This document shows positions 19,296-28,563 of a stretch of DNA of 64,000 nucleotides, in pieces. The notes beneath the pieces were generated by a model. It was not told where the DNA came from and did no database searches. It was given only the letters and a program-made list of their open reading frames with translations. Numbering within the stretch: the first letter of the stretch is position 1; every line of letters starts with the position of its first letter. The stretch spans positions 434,001-498,000 of the forward strand of contig CBDFLD010000022.1 in the NCBI GenBank assembly GCA_965249005.1, given 5' to 3'. The DNA comes from CBDFLD01 sp965249005. GTDB taxonomy: Bacteria; Acidobacteriota; UBA6911. Position numbers and translations under genes: made by a program.

Positions 19296-20048
19296 CTAAT
19301 ACGTCGCTCTCCCCCCCGATATATCGAAGACGAACCCGGTATTGAACGTCGCTTCCTTCGAGCATATCCAACAGATGAGGGCCGCCACCTCCTCGATCTC
19401 TCCGAGTCGTTTCATGGGGATCTTCTCTGTCATGAAGCGCATCATGTCCGGATCCGTTTGCAGGTTGATCGGGGTACGAATGACCGCGGGAGCCAGACCA
19501 TTGACCGTGATCCCGGTCTCCGCGTATTCCTTACCGATCCCCTTGACCAAGCCCATGACGCCGGCCTTGCTGGCCGCGTAACCGGCCATACCGGGGTTGC
19601 CCTCCTTGCCGCCCATGGAAGAAATGAGCAGGATGCGGCCGTAGTTCCGCTGGAGCATATGAGGAATCGCGTACTTGGCCACAAGGAAAGCTCCTGTCAG
19701 GTTGACGGAAATGACTTTCTCGAACTCGTCACTCGGATAGTCCACCGCCTTCGTCCCGTTGGGCCCAACGATACCGGCGCTGTTGACCAGGATATCCAGT
19801 TGTCCATGGTCTTTCGCCACCTGGTCGATGGACGATCGCACCTGCCCGTCATCCGCAATGTCGACCACGGCGTGACTCGCGCTACCGCCGGCCTCCTTTA
19901 TACGCGCGACCTCCTTTTGCAGATCGGCCTCGTTGACGTCAAACAGGACGACGTGAGCCCCCTCCTCTGCCATCCTGGCCGCAACCCCCGTACCGATGCC
20001 GCTCGCCCCGCCGGTAATGATTGCAACTTGACTCGCAAATCTGGTCAT
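19296..20048 (-). CDS. Short-chain dehydrogenase/reductase (SDR), FabG-like
   Basis: A 250-residue NAD(P)-dependent oxidoreductase of the classical SDR family. Seen: the Rossmann loop TGGASGIGTG near residue 10, VVLFDVN at the end of the second strand (an acidic Asp, which favours NAD over NADP), NSAG, and the catalytic Ser with YAASK (Tyr-x-x-x-Lys). The ATG at 20048 is preferred over one 57 bases upstream because GAGGGAGC precedes it at a good distance and the family begins with TRFASQVAIITGG. Many such enzymes oxidise sugars or polyols; the substrate cannot be read from sequence. It is convergent with the FG-GAP gene and divergent from the metallohydrolase gene that follows. Confidence 0.9.
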   Translation of the reverse strand: MTRFASQVAIITGGASGIGTGVAARMAEEGAHVVLFDVNEADLQKEVARIKEAGGSASHAVVDIADDGQVRSSIDQVAKDHGQLDILVNSAGIVGPNGTKAVDYPSDEFEKVISVNLTGAFLVAKYAIPHMLQRNYGRILLISSMGGKEGNPGMAGYAASKAGVMGLVKGIGKEYAETGITVNGLAPAVIRTPINLQTDPDMMRFMTEKIPMKRLGEIEEVAALICWICSKEATFNTGFVFDISGGRATY

Positions 20049-20304
20049 CTTCGTAGCTCCCTCGATCGTGCTGAGACGATAGTAAGATGGATTATCGTAG
20101 CGCATCTACCAACCTATCATAAAACGGGCGTTGATTTGATAGGGCGGATGGAAATAAACTTTCTGCATCGTCCTGATCCACTGATCCGCCGGGGACCCGA
20201 TGAGCAATCCCCCGGGGTCTACCAGAGACGCCGGTTACGGTCGACACGAGTTCCGGAAACGGGAAGCGGCGGCCGGCGCAACCTGCTCTATAAGGAGGAG
20301 CGTA

Positions 20305-22770
20305 ATGAGAAGAGTCTATTTTGCGGGAATCATCCCTTCCGGAATGCTGGTGCTCGCGCTTTGCGGAATCCCAGCGGCATCAGGTCTGGCCCAAGACCGG
20401 GCCCGGGCAGGCAGTGGACACGGAGTCGGCGGGGTAGAACCTCAACCTTTCGTGGCACAGGTGGTGCGTTTGGAGGAAGCTTTGTCTTTCCTGGGCAGCC
20501 GGCTGTTGCCGGCAGACGCAAGGGCCATCCAAGCGCTTGTAGATCAAGCACCGACGCCCGAGCTCGTCGAGCGCATCCAGCAAGTCCTGGACCCGTACTG
20601 TTTGGCCATGATCGACATCAATCCAGAAGCCCGGGTCAAAGTGATGCGGGGGCCGGCCAAAGCCGAGTTGGTTCAGGGGGGCTGGAAGAGTTTTCTGGTC
20701 AAGGTCAACAATGATGCACATATCAATGCCGTGCTCGAGGTCGAAAGCCCGAATGCTCTCCCCTCGCTACACAGATCTACGGGCGCCAAGCGGGTACAGA
20801 AAAAGAACGTACTCTCGGCCGGGCAGGTCGCCAACCGCTTTCTGGAAGTGGCGATGTACAGGAATCGCCCGCTCCATGCGAACCTCTCCGGCTTGAAGCT
20901 GGAGTATGCCATCCTACAAATCCACACCAATGAAACCGGTAAGCGGGAGGCCAAGATCGGCTTTCACGTGGGCCAGGGAACACAAGATATCGGGTTTCGC
21001 AACACCGTCGATATCCTATTCGATTGCCAGCCGTCCGTGCGCGTCGTCTTCCGAATCCAGGATGATGACGGTTCGCCGGTGATGGCCGGTTTCATCGTTT
21101 CGGATGGGCTCGACCGGATGGAGTCCGATCCCGACAAGAAACCCTTCCCCATGGACTATCGCCACTTTGCCGCTCGCAGGGATCCTTGGGATTTAACCCG
21201 CGGCGTGGGATGGGCCCCGGCCACGAAACGTCTGGTCGGCATTTACCCACTGCCGGCTCGCCGAATCGCCGATGGGGAGTTGCCGGACTTCTACTTTCAG
21301 CCTCAGATCTATCGCACGGACGGCGAATCGGTCCAGCTTCCACCTGGAGAATACGTGGTGGAGTACACCCGGGGGCCACACTACCTCAACCAACAGAAAA
21401 CCCTGATCGTTCCCGAGGGGAAAGAAGAGATCGAGGTCAGCTTTCAGCTACAACGATGGGTCGATCCCGCGAGCTTGGGTTGGTATAGCGCCGATCACCA
21501 CGTCCATGGCGGCGGCTGCAGTCACTACGAGAGTCCCACAGAAGGCGTCCGTCCGGAAGGAATGTGGCGGCAGGCACTGGGCGAGGACCTCGACATCGCC
21601 TGTGTGCTGACCTGGGGCCCTTGCTGGTACCACCAGAAGACATTCTTCGAAGGAGAGACCCATCCTCTTTCCACCAAGCGGAATCTCCTGCGTTACGACG
21701 TGGAGGTCTCGGGCTTTCCCTCTTCTCACGCCGGCCACATCGTGTTGCTGCGGCTCACCGAGGACGACTATCCGGGAACGAAGCTGGTTGAGGAGTGGCC
21801 AAGCTGGACGCTCCCGATCCTCAGTTGGGCTAAATCCCAGGGAGGCGCCACCGGTTACGCGCACTCCGGCTGGGGGCTCGAGCCGGTGCGACCCACCAAC
21901 GATCTTCCCTTCTACGTGCTCTCGAAGTTCGACGGGATTGGTGCCAACGAATACGTGGTAACCGTCACGCACGACGCCGTGGACTTCTACTCGGCGGGGG
22001 ACACCCCGTGGAACTGGGAACTCAACACCTGGTACCACAGTCTCAACGCGGGCTTCCGCGTTCGGCTGAGCGGTGAAACAGATTTTCCCTGCATCTACGA
22101 CGAACGGGTCGGAATGGCGCGGACCTACGCGAAGGTCGATGGAGAGCTGGATTTCCACAACTACGTCGACAAGATCAAAGAAGGCCACAGCTACGTCTCC
22201 GACGGGCTGTCTCACATCATCGACTTTACCGTCGACGAACAAAAGCTCGGTGTAAACAGAAGCGAGCTGCACCTGAAAGGAGCACAAACAGTCCAAGTCC
22301 TGGGCCGCGTTTCCGCGTACCTGCCCAGAGAACAAGCCGAGGTCGGGGCGCGCATTGCATCCCGCGAACTCTTCCAGCCTCCCTACTGGGATCTCGAGCG
22401 TGCCCGCATCGGGAAAAGTCGCAGGGTTGCAGTCGATTTGATCGTAAACGGGATCGCCGTCGACAGCCAGGAGATCGTGGCCGATGGGAACTGGGTGGAC
22501 CTTGAGTTCGATCATGCCATCGACCGTTCCAGCTGGGTCGCGTTGCGAATCCATGCAAGTTCGCACACCAATCCTATCTTCGTGCTGGTCGACGGCAAGC
22601 CCGTGCTACCTTCACGCCGAAGTGTCGAGTGGTGCCGAGCTGCCGTGGACAAGTGCTGGGAAAATAAGCTTCCCCGAATCCGCGAGAGCGAACAAGCGGC
22701 CGCAAAGGCGGCTTACGATCATGCCCGTTCTGTCTACGATCGGCTTATTGGGGAAGCGATGCCGGACTAG
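20305..22770 (+). CDS. Secreted CehA/McbA-like PHP metallohydrolase
   Basis: An 821-residue exported protein. The start at 20305 is clear: AAGGAGGAG precedes it and a signal peptide follows (FAGIIPSGMLVLALCGIPAASG). Residues about 40-390 are mostly beta-strands ending in a carboxypeptidase-regulatory-like strand set (QLPPGEYVVEYTRGPHY). At about residues 394-400, SADHHVHGGG supplies the first metal-binding His-x-His, and GYAHSGWG, GIGANEYVVTVTHDAVDF and LSGETDFPC fit later PHP-domain positions. It resembles the Tat-exported hydrolase at 2633 in plan but is only distantly related. It is followed by a sugar kinase 94 bases on, with a heptad array between. It is presumably a hydrolase of a small ester, amide or phosphate; which one is unknown. 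Confidence 0.7.
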   Translation: MRRVYFAGIIPSGMLVLALCGIPAASGLAQDRARAGSGHGVGGVEPQPFVAQVVRLEEALSFLGSRLLPADARAIQALVDQAPTPELVERIQQVLDPYCLAMIDINPEARVKVMRGPAKAELVQGGWKSFLVKVNNDAHINAVLEVESPNALPSLHRSTGAKRVQKKNVLSAGQVANRFLEVAMYRNRPLHANLSGLKLEYAILQIHTNETGKREAKIGFHVGQGTQDIGFRNTVDILFDCQPSVRVVFRIQDDDGSPVMAGFIVSDGLDRMESDPDKKPFPMDYRHFAARRDPWDLTRGVGWAPATKRLVGIYPLPARRIADGELPDFYFQPQIYRTDGESVQLPPGEYVVEYTRGPHYLNQQKTLIVPEGKEEIEVSFQLQRWVDPASLGWYSADHHVHGGGCSHYESPTEGVRPEGMWRQALGEDLDIACVLTWGPCWYHQKTFFEGETHPLSTKRNLLRYDVEVSGFPSSHAGHIVLLRLTEDDYPGTKLVEEWPSWTLPILSWAKSQGGATGYAHSGWGLEPVRPTNDLPFYVLSKFDGIGANEYVVTVTHDAVDFYSAGDTPWNWELNTWYHSLNAGFRVRLSGETDFPCIYDERVGMARTYAKVDGELDFHNYVDKIKEGHSYVSDGLSHIIDFTVDEQKLGVNRSELHLKGAQTVQVLGRVSAYLPREQAEVGARIASRELFQPPYWDLERARIGKSRRVAVDLIVNGIAVDSQEIVADGNWVDLEFDHAIDRSSWVALRIHASSHTNPIFVLVDGKPVLPSRRSVEWCRAAVDKCWENKLPRIRESEQAAAKAAYDHARSVYDRLIGEAMPD

Positions 22771-22772
22771 GT

Positions 22773-22824
22773 AGCTGTCAGCTGTCAGCGATCAGCTTTC
22801 AGCATTCAGCTGCCAGCTTTCAGC
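22773..22824 (+). repeat. Heptanucleotide array AGCNNNC, seven units
   Basis: AGCTGTC AGCTGTC and five variants plus a final AGC fill 52 bases, beginning two bases after the TAG stop at 22768-22770. Confidence 0.9.
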
Positions 22825-22864
22825 AAAAAAGCGCGATGGTTGATGTTTGGGAAAAGGGATCCGA

Positions 22865-24199
22865 ATGAAGGCGATTGGGGTGGATATTGGGACCTCGGGA
22901 ACCAAGGGGGTTCTCGTGTCATTTCCCGATGGGAAGGTGCTGGCCACGGCCCGGCGCGAATACCCGCTCTACGCCGAGGGGAATCGAGCAGAGCACGAAC
23001 CCGAGGACTGGGTTCGTGCCGCGCTGGAAATCCTCGAGGAACTGGGGCCGGCGGACTGCATCGGAATGGACGGGATGATGCACTCCGAGGTCTGCCTCGA
23101 CACAGGCGACCGGGCCATCCTGTGGTGCGACGGACGAGCAGAAGCCGAGTGCGAAGAGATTCTGCGCAAGGTCGGTTTCGAGACACTCCGGGATACCGTC
23201 GCGAACCGGCCATTCGCGGGTTTCACGCTTCCTCATCTTCTCTGGCGTCAAAGGCTGGGAACGGTGCTGCTTTGCAAGGACTATGTCCGCCACCGGTTGA
23301 CCGGGGTGTTGAACCAGGAGATCAGCGATGCCTCCGGCATGCTCTGCTGGGACGTGTCCAGGGCGCGTTGGTCCCGGGAGGTACTCGAGCTGGTCGGAAT
23401 TGATCCTGGACTGTTTCCAGATCCTTGCAAATCGACCGAGGTGATCGGGGAGTGGAAAGGAATTCCCGTGGTCGGCGGCGCGGCCGACAATGCGGCGGGA
23501 GCGATCGGAATCGGGGTGGTACGCGAGGGCCAAGCCATGGCCAGCATGGGCACATCCAATGTCCTGGTCGTGTGCCACGACCAACCGCTGGTAGACCCTG
23601 AGATGCGGGTTCATACTTTCACGCATGCGGTGCCGGGAGAGTTCATGCAGCTCGGTTGCATGTTGACCGGGACTCGATCCTTCGACTGGATCCTGAGCGT
23701 CCTGGGGGCATCCGTGGAGGATGCACCGATTGCCGATGATGCTCAGGGACTTCTGTTCGCTCCGTACTTGGTAGGGGAGCGAACACCGCATGCCGACACC
23801 CGCGTGCGTGGAATCTTTGCCGGCCTCTCGCCCGATCACGACCGTTCCCATTTCATCCGCGCCGTGATGGAGGGAACAGCGTTTGCGCTAAGAGATGCTC
23901 AGGAGATCATGGGTGCCACCTCGGTCCGGATCACTGGAGGTGGGATGAAGAGTCCGGTATGGCGTCAAATCGTGGCCGACGTGCTCGGAGTGCCCGTCAT
24001 CAGTGTCAACACCAGTGAGGAGGGTGCCGCATACGGATCGGCCATCCTGGCGGCTGTCGGAATCGGCGCCTTCGGATCGGTGGAAGAAGCCTGCGACGCC
24101 GTCGTGCACGAAACCGAAGTCACCCAGCCCGAGCGTTGTTACGACGAGCAATATTCTCGGTATAGGAAGCTGTACCCCGCCGCGAAGGAGCTGGTTTAG
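22865..24199 (+). CDS. FGGY-family carbohydrate kinase (xylulokinase-like)
   Basis: A 444-residue cytoplasmic sugar kinase that uses ATP to phosphorylate a sugar or polyol entering catabolism. The FGGY fold shows in GVDIGTSGTKGVL at the N-terminus (phosphate-1 loop), GMDGMMHS, VVGGAADNAAGAIG (phosphate-2 loop, with the likely catalytic Asp) and RITGGGMKSPVWRQIVADVLG (adenosine loop). It is somewhat shorter than typical xylulokinases (near 480-500). ATG 22865 is preferred over a site 18 bases upstream, since AAAAGGGA precedes it and homologues begin KAIGVDIGTS. It lies between a secreted hydrolase and a DUF3604 gene on the same strand, so it may act on sugar released by them. Substrate specificity cannot be assigned. 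Confidence 0.82.
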   Translation: MKAIGVDIGTSGTKGVLVSFPDGKVLATARREYPLYAEGNRAEHEPEDWVRAALEILEELGPADCIGMDGMMHSEVCLDTGDRAILWCDGRAEAECEEILRKVGFETLRDTVANRPFAGFTLPHLLWRQRLGTVLLCKDYVRHRLTGVLNQEISDASGMLCWDVSRARWSREVLELVGIDPGLFPDPCKSTEVIGEWKGIPVVGGAADNAAGAIGIGVVREGQAMASMGTSNVLVVCHDQPLVDPEMRVHTFTHAVPGEFMQLGCMLTGTRSFDWILSVLGASVEDAPIADDAQGLLFAPYLVGERTPHADTRVRGIFAGLSPDHDRSHFIRAVMEGTAFALRDAQEIMGATSVRITGGGMKSPVWRQIVADVLGVPVISVNTSEEGAAYGSAILAAVGIGAFGSVEEACDAVVHETEVTQPERCYDEQYSRYRKLYPAAKELV

Positions 24200-24226
24200 A
24201 GCTATCAGCTTTGAGCTTTCAGCTGC
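24200..24226 (+). repeat. Heptanucleotide array AGCNNNC
   Basis: AGCTATC AGCTTTG AGCTTTC AGCTGC begins at the base after the TAG stop of the kinase gene (24197-24199). Confidence 0.85.
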
Positions 24227-24283
24227 ATTTCGTTCTGACTGCTGCCCGCAGAGTGGACGGCATACCTTCAATGGAGAGGAACC

Positions 24284-27199
24284 TTGACGGACGGAAATGG
24301 AACCCGGTTGGTCTTGTACTCCTTGCTGTTTTCCGTGCTCGGGGTGTCTTTGATGGGCTGTTCGTCGGATGTCTGGCAAAAACCGGATCCGGCGCTTGGG
24401 CTCGAATCCTTTGCGCTGCGCATCGAGTTCGGTCACGGGGAGGCAGGAGAGCAACGGTGGAACGGAACCGTCGATCTCGACGGTGGCGAAGTGAGCGAAG
24501 TCTCGGGCTTTCTCCTGGGCCGGGAGGACCACCTCTCTGTCAGTGATTTCGATATCACGAAACCGGCGGTACCGGAGGAAGGTTACGGACTCTTTGGGTT
24601 CACGGGCGAACCGAAGGGTATCCGGCTTCGAGGGCACGCCGGTTCTCGGTCCCGGGTATCGGTGTCCACCAGCCACGGAGACTTCTCCTTTGATATCGCA
24701 GACCTGCGGGCCGACATCGAGCTCTGGTTCCTCGACAATCAGGTGCGGGTGACGGGAGCCCCTGCGATCGACAAGCTGACCGACGATCTTCGGGAGGACG
24801 ACTACCCTTCCATTGCTGTGGGAGACGAGGACACGGCCTGGGCGGTGTGGCAATCCTACAGCGGCAGATCCGACGAAATCCGTCTTGCCAAGTACGACCG
24901 CGGGTGGCGCACCTTCACGCGCGTACCCGGCGTCAGCGGTGATGTCTGGCGGCCTCAACTCGCGCTCGACGGCCACGGGAGACTGTGGGTGGTTTGGTCT
25001 CAACAAGTCGATGGGAACTTCGACCTCTATGCCCGTGCCCTGGACGAATCGCAAGATCGGTGGCTCGAGCTCGTCCGGCTCAGTACTCATCCCAATCCCG
25101 ACTTCGACCACTATCTGGCTACCGATTCCAAAGGAGGGTTGTGGGTCGTCTGGCAAGGCTTCCACGGGGACAACTCCGACATCTTCCTGCGCCACCATGA
25201 CGGGTCCGCATGGGGCGAGCAAGTCCAGATAACAGATCATCCGGCCAACGATTGGGAGCCTCGCGTCGCGGTCGACTCCGGCGGCCGGGCCCACATCGTC
25301 TGGGACACTTACCGCAACGGAAACTACGATGTCTTCATGCGCGGCTACGGCAACGGTGAGCTTGGGGTGGAAACCGCAGTCACCGACAGTCCTAAGTTCG
25401 AAGCCCACGCTTCGGTCGCGGTCGATGGTTCCGATCGTGTCTGGGTCGCCTGGGACGAGGGTGCGGTGAACTGGGCCAAAGATAGCGGACTCACCGTCGA
25501 GCCCGATTGGCTCGAGCAGGGGAAAAAGAGGTGGAACGACTGGGCGCACAAAACCTCTTCTCCGGGAGCCCGCATCTATGCTTCCCGCCAGATCAGACTG
25601 GCCATTTTCGAGGGAACCGCGCGCAAGGCCCCGGCCGAAGACTTGAGCACCGTGCTCGCAGGCGCCGGGGTCGAGAAGAACGACTACCCACATCTTCTGG
25701 TAGATTCACAAACCGGACGAGTGGGGTTGATCTTTCATATCGAAGGAGGGTTCAGAGAAACCGGTAGCGTCGGGTTCAAGCCAACCTACTGGCAACATGC
25801 CGCGATCTTCTACCAGGGTGAGCAGTGGTCTTCCGTCTTCCGGATGCCCGAGAGCTGGGGACGGCCGTCCACGCGCTCTGCAGCGGCGTTCTCGCCCGGA
25901 GGGACGTTGTGGGCGGTCTGGCCGACGGACGATCGTTTTCGCCGGCGTCCCTTCGAGCATTTGGTGTCGAACGTTTTCGTGGGGCGGATCGCTCCCGACC
26001 ACGCCCAGCAGGCCGCCACCAAGCCCGTGGTGGTGGACCTGGAGACGCCGCAGCAAGGGCCGGCCGAAGTGACTCCGATCCACCTTGATGAGGCAGAAGA
26101 CGTCGCCACGATTCGAGCCTATCGAACGCGAGTCCATGGGGTGGCAAACCGAATCGTCCGCGGCGATCTCCATCGCCACACCGAGCTATCGTACGATTCG
26201 AGCGGAGGCAACCTCGATGGCTCGGTTTTTGACTACTACCGATACATGCTCGACGCCTCGGCCATGGACTTCGGAGGCATCACCGATCACAACTCGGGAG
26301 GAGACTGGGAATACGCCTGGTGGCTGATCGAGAAGTCTTGCGACCTCTATCATGTTCGACGAGCGTTCACGACGTTTTATGCCTACGAACGGAGCGTTCA
26401 GTTTCCCAACGGGCATCGAAACATCTTCCACGTCACCCGCGGAAATCCCGTTGTCTCTTTCTTCACCAAAACATCTTTTGACGATCCGCGTCCCACCATT
26501 TACTCGCCGCCGGAACCAATACTGGAGAACGACAGCGAGCTGTTACTCGAGGCCCTTCGCGAGTCCGGCGGAATTGCCATTCCGCACACAACGGGGTCGA
26601 GCATGGGAACAGACTGGAGCACGTACGACCCCGAGGTGGAGCCGGTGGTCGAGATCTTCCAGGGGGATCGGGTCTCCTACGAGCACCCGGGGGCGCCGCG
26701 GGCAATACGCGGCCCGGAAGACGAAGGATCAAACTTCGAAGAGGCTGGCTTCGTCTGGAACGCCTACCGCAAGGGGTACCGGATCGGCACGATCGCAAGC
26801 TCCGACCACTGGTCGACCCACATCTCCTACGCCATGGTCTTTACGAAAGAGCCGACTCGTGAAGCCATCTTCGACGCAATCAAGAAGCGGCATACATACG
26901 GAGCCACCGACAACATCGTACTCGACTACCGCATGGGCGATCATTTCATGGGCGAGGAGTTCGCGGCAACCGTTGCGCCGCCGCTGCGCGTTCGGGTGAT
27001 AGGCACGAGTGCTATCGCCAAGATCGAGGTCATCAAGGACGAAAAGGTCGTATACACGACCAGTCCCGGTCAGAAGGAAGTGAGCTTCACCTTCAAAGAT
27101 GGTGCATCATCCCGGGGCACTAGTTACTACTACGTTCGCGTCCTCCAAGACGACCGGCAGATCGCCTGGGGAAGCCCTATCTGGCTGAATCGGAGATAG
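24284..27199 (+). CDS. DUF3604 PHP-fold lipoprotein, copy 1
   Basis: A 971-residue lipoprotein. It starts at TTG 24284, with GAGAGGA close upstream; the signal peptide ends in LMGC with Cys26 as the lipidation site. Residues about 40-160 form a beta-sandwich. Residues about 165-430 carry propeller-like strands rich in W-x-x-W (WVVWSQQVDGNFDLYARALD, WVVWQGFHGDNSDIFLRHHD). The C-terminal DUF3604 domain has the PHP metal motifs: DLHRHTE (about 627-633), GGITDHNSGG (about 665), FTTFYAYERS, GIAIPHTTGS and IASSDHWSTHIS. PHP proteins hydrolyse phosphate or related esters with a metal centre; DUF3604 has no known substrate. Lipidation places it at an envelope membrane. It shares an apparent operon with the methyltransferase two bases downstream. 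Confidence 0.85.
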   Translation: MTDGNGTRLVLYSLLFSVLGVSLMGCSSDVWQKPDPALGLESFALRIEFGHGEAGEQRWNGTVDLDGGEVSEVSGFLLGREDHLSVSDFDITKPAVPEEGYGLFGFTGEPKGIRLRGHAGSRSRVSVSTSHGDFSFDIADLRADIELWFLDNQVRVTGAPAIDKLTDDLREDDYPSIAVGDEDTAWAVWQSYSGRSDEIRLAKYDRGWRTFTRVPGVSGDVWRPQLALDGHGRLWVVWSQQVDGNFDLYARALDESQDRWLELVRLSTHPNPDFDHYLATDSKGGLWVVWQGFHGDNSDIFLRHHDGSAWGEQVQITDHPANDWEPRVAVDSGGRAHIVWDTYRNGNYDVFMRGYGNGELGVETAVTDSPKFEAHASVAVDGSDRVWVAWDEGAVNWAKDSGLTVEPDWLEQGKKRWNDWAHKTSSPGARIYASRQIRLAIFEGTARKAPAEDLSTVLAGAGVEKNDYPHLLVDSQTGRVGLIFHIEGGFRETGSVGFKPTYWQHAAIFYQGEQWSSVFRMPESWGRPSTRSAAAFSPGGTLWAVWPTDDRFRRRPFEHLVSNVFVGRIAPDHAQQAATKPVVVDLETPQQGPAEVTPIHLDEAEDVATIRAYRTRVHGVANRIVRGDLHRHTELSYDSSGGNLDGSVFDYYRYMLDASAMDFGGITDHNSGGDWEYAWWLIEKSCDLYHVRRAFTTFYAYERSVQFPNGHRNIFHVTRGNPVVSFFTKTSFDDPRPTIYSPPEPILENDSELLLEALRESGGIAIPHTTGSSMGTDWSTYDPEVEPVVEIFQGDRVSYEHPGAPRAIRGPEDEGSNFEEAGFVWNAYRKGYRIGTIASSDHWSTHISYAMVFTKEPTREAIFDAIKKRHTYGATDNIVLDYRMGDHFMGEEFAATVAPPLRVRVIGTSAIAKIEVIKDEKVVYTTSPGQKEVSFTFKDGASSRGTSYYYVRVLQDDRQIAWGSPIWLNRR

Positions 27200-27200
27200 A

Positions 27201-28445
27201 ATGAAGCAAGAGACCAAGGAACTCGGGCATCTCGGGCGCTGGGGGGTGCTGTTTGTTATCGGCCTCGGTGCCTGTGAAGTCCTCATCATGATCAGCCCCT
27301 TCGCCGGTTTCTTCTACGCCGGGATGCAGTTTGAGCCCTTTCTAGGATTCCTCTCCTCCAGTGTCTGGACTGCGTGGCTGGACGGATTCTTTCTGAATCA
27401 CTCCGTCGTCACGACCTCATGGATCCTCGAATGGCAAAGGACGATCGGGGGAGTCTTGTTCACTGCCGGCCTCTGGGGATTCCTCATTTCGGCGGCCCAG
27501 GTATACGGCAACAAGCTGCGCCGACGAGGCGTTGCTACCGGCCTGCTGTATCGGATTTCGCGTCACCCTCAGTACCTCTGCCTTGGAATTGCCGGCTGGG
27601 GATTGATCACAATCTGGCCCCGCTTCCTCTTGCTTGGATTCTGGGTCACGATGCTCTTTCTCTACGCCGCCCTGGCACGCTTCGAGGAACGGCGCATGGC
27701 CGAGCGTTTCGGTGCGCATTACCAGAGTTACGCGGAATCGCGAGGTGCTTTTCTCCCGGGCAACCCCATCCGCCGCCTGTTCGAGGCCAGCTTCGCCCGG
27801 ATCGGCCCCCGAGCCCTCGGATGGACGGCCGCCTATGTGTCCTGCCTGGCGTTGGCCTTCACAGGGGCTGGTTTGCTTCGCGGCTACACGCGCGCCTCCA
27901 CCGTGACCGTCGCAAGGTCGCAAGACCAGACCATGGTCGTCAGTGCCTGGCCCAACACGTCTGAGTGGGCCGCCCGGATTGCCGAGACGACTTTCGAGGA
28001 CTCGAGAGTGCGACAGCAACTGGAGCCCGGCACCAGACCTCTCGTAGCAACCATTCTTCCGGACGCCTACGTGATGAAGGGTATGTACTATACGATGCCG
28101 CCGGAAAAAGATGCGTCGGCCCCCGAAGGAGGTTTCGGCTCCACCCTGCGACGACTCGGTCGCATTGCGCTTTCGTTTCTCGTCCCGATCGAAGGCGTCA
28201 CGCGTCCCGCCAATTTAATGGGGATTGATCCCGATGACAGCGTAAAGCCGGTTCAGGTTGTCATTTCCCGGGCCGAGAAGCCTTACAAGAAAGAGTTGCC
28301 ATTCAATGAGACCCTGGACGCCAGCGTGCGCTTGACGCCATTGGTCGTGGCAGACGTTTCACACAACGGCACGAGCGTCGACTCCGTCCGGACCCCGTTG
28401 CCGCAAAATCGCTGGGGCCCGCGTGTGGTGATGCCGATTTTTTGA
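27201..28445 (+). CDS. ICMT/PEMT-like membrane methyltransferase with extra C-terminal domain
   Basis: A 414-residue membrane protein that starts one base after the stop codon of the DUF3604 gene, so the two are surely co-transcribed. Residues 1-200 contain about five hydrophobic segments and the isoprenylcysteine carboxyl methyltransferase signature: RISRHPQYLCLGIAGWG (SAM-binding helix turn), then FEERRMAERFGAHYQSYAESRGAFLPG. Such enzymes methylate small or lipid-linked substrates at the membrane. Residues about 200-225 form another membrane segment, and the last 190 residues are soluble and unfamiliar, about double the usual family length. The pairing with DUF3604 suggests a joint envelope process, but no reaction can be named. 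Confidence 0.75.
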   Translation: MKQETKELGHLGRWGVLFVIGLGACEVLIMISPFAGFFYAGMQFEPFLGFLSSSVWTAWLDGFFLNHSVVTTSWILEWQRTIGGVLFTAGLWGFLISAAQVYGNKLRRRGVATGLLYRISRHPQYLCLGIAGWGLITIWPRFLLLGFWVTMLFLYAALARFEERRMAERFGAHYQSYAESRGAFLPGNPIRRLFEASFARIGPRALGWTAAYVSCLALAFTGAGLLRGYTRASTVTVARSQDQTMVVSAWPNTSEWAARIAETTFEDSRVRQQLEPGTRPLVATILPDAYVMKGMYYTMPPEKDASAPEGGFGSTLRRLGRIALSFLVPIEGVTRPANLMGIDPDDSVKPVQVVISRAEKPYKKELPFNETLDASVRLTPLVVADVSHNGTSVDSVRTPLPQNRWGPRVVMPIF

Positions 28446-28490
28446 AAGCAGGTCGCAAATCCAAAGTCATATCAGTGATTCAAGCTGCTT

Positions 28491-28535
28491 TCGCTTTCCG
28501 CTTAGCGCTTACCGCTTTCCGTCTAGCGCTTGGCG
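28491..28535. repeat. Heptanucleotide array SCGCTTT type
   Basis: TCGCTTT CCGCTTA GCGCTTA CCGCTTT CCGTCTA GCGCTTG. With the opposite-sense array at 28580-28614 it can form a long imperfect hairpin around 28536-28579. Confidence 0.85.
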
Positions 28536-28563
28536 TCCCTTTATTCGGAAGAACAGCAGTTCA

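Noticed and set aside
22773..22824. Heptad arrays as simple intrinsic terminators
   Set aside because: Direct seven-base repeats of one sense do not form a stable stem, and most arrays lack a following T-run on the coding strand.
23888..25693. Long minus-strand frame of 601 codons opposite the kinase and DUF3604 genes
   Set aside because: It spans two plus-strand genes with clear domains and ribosome-binding sites and has no recognisable motif of its own; GC-rich coding sequence often leaves long antisense frames open.
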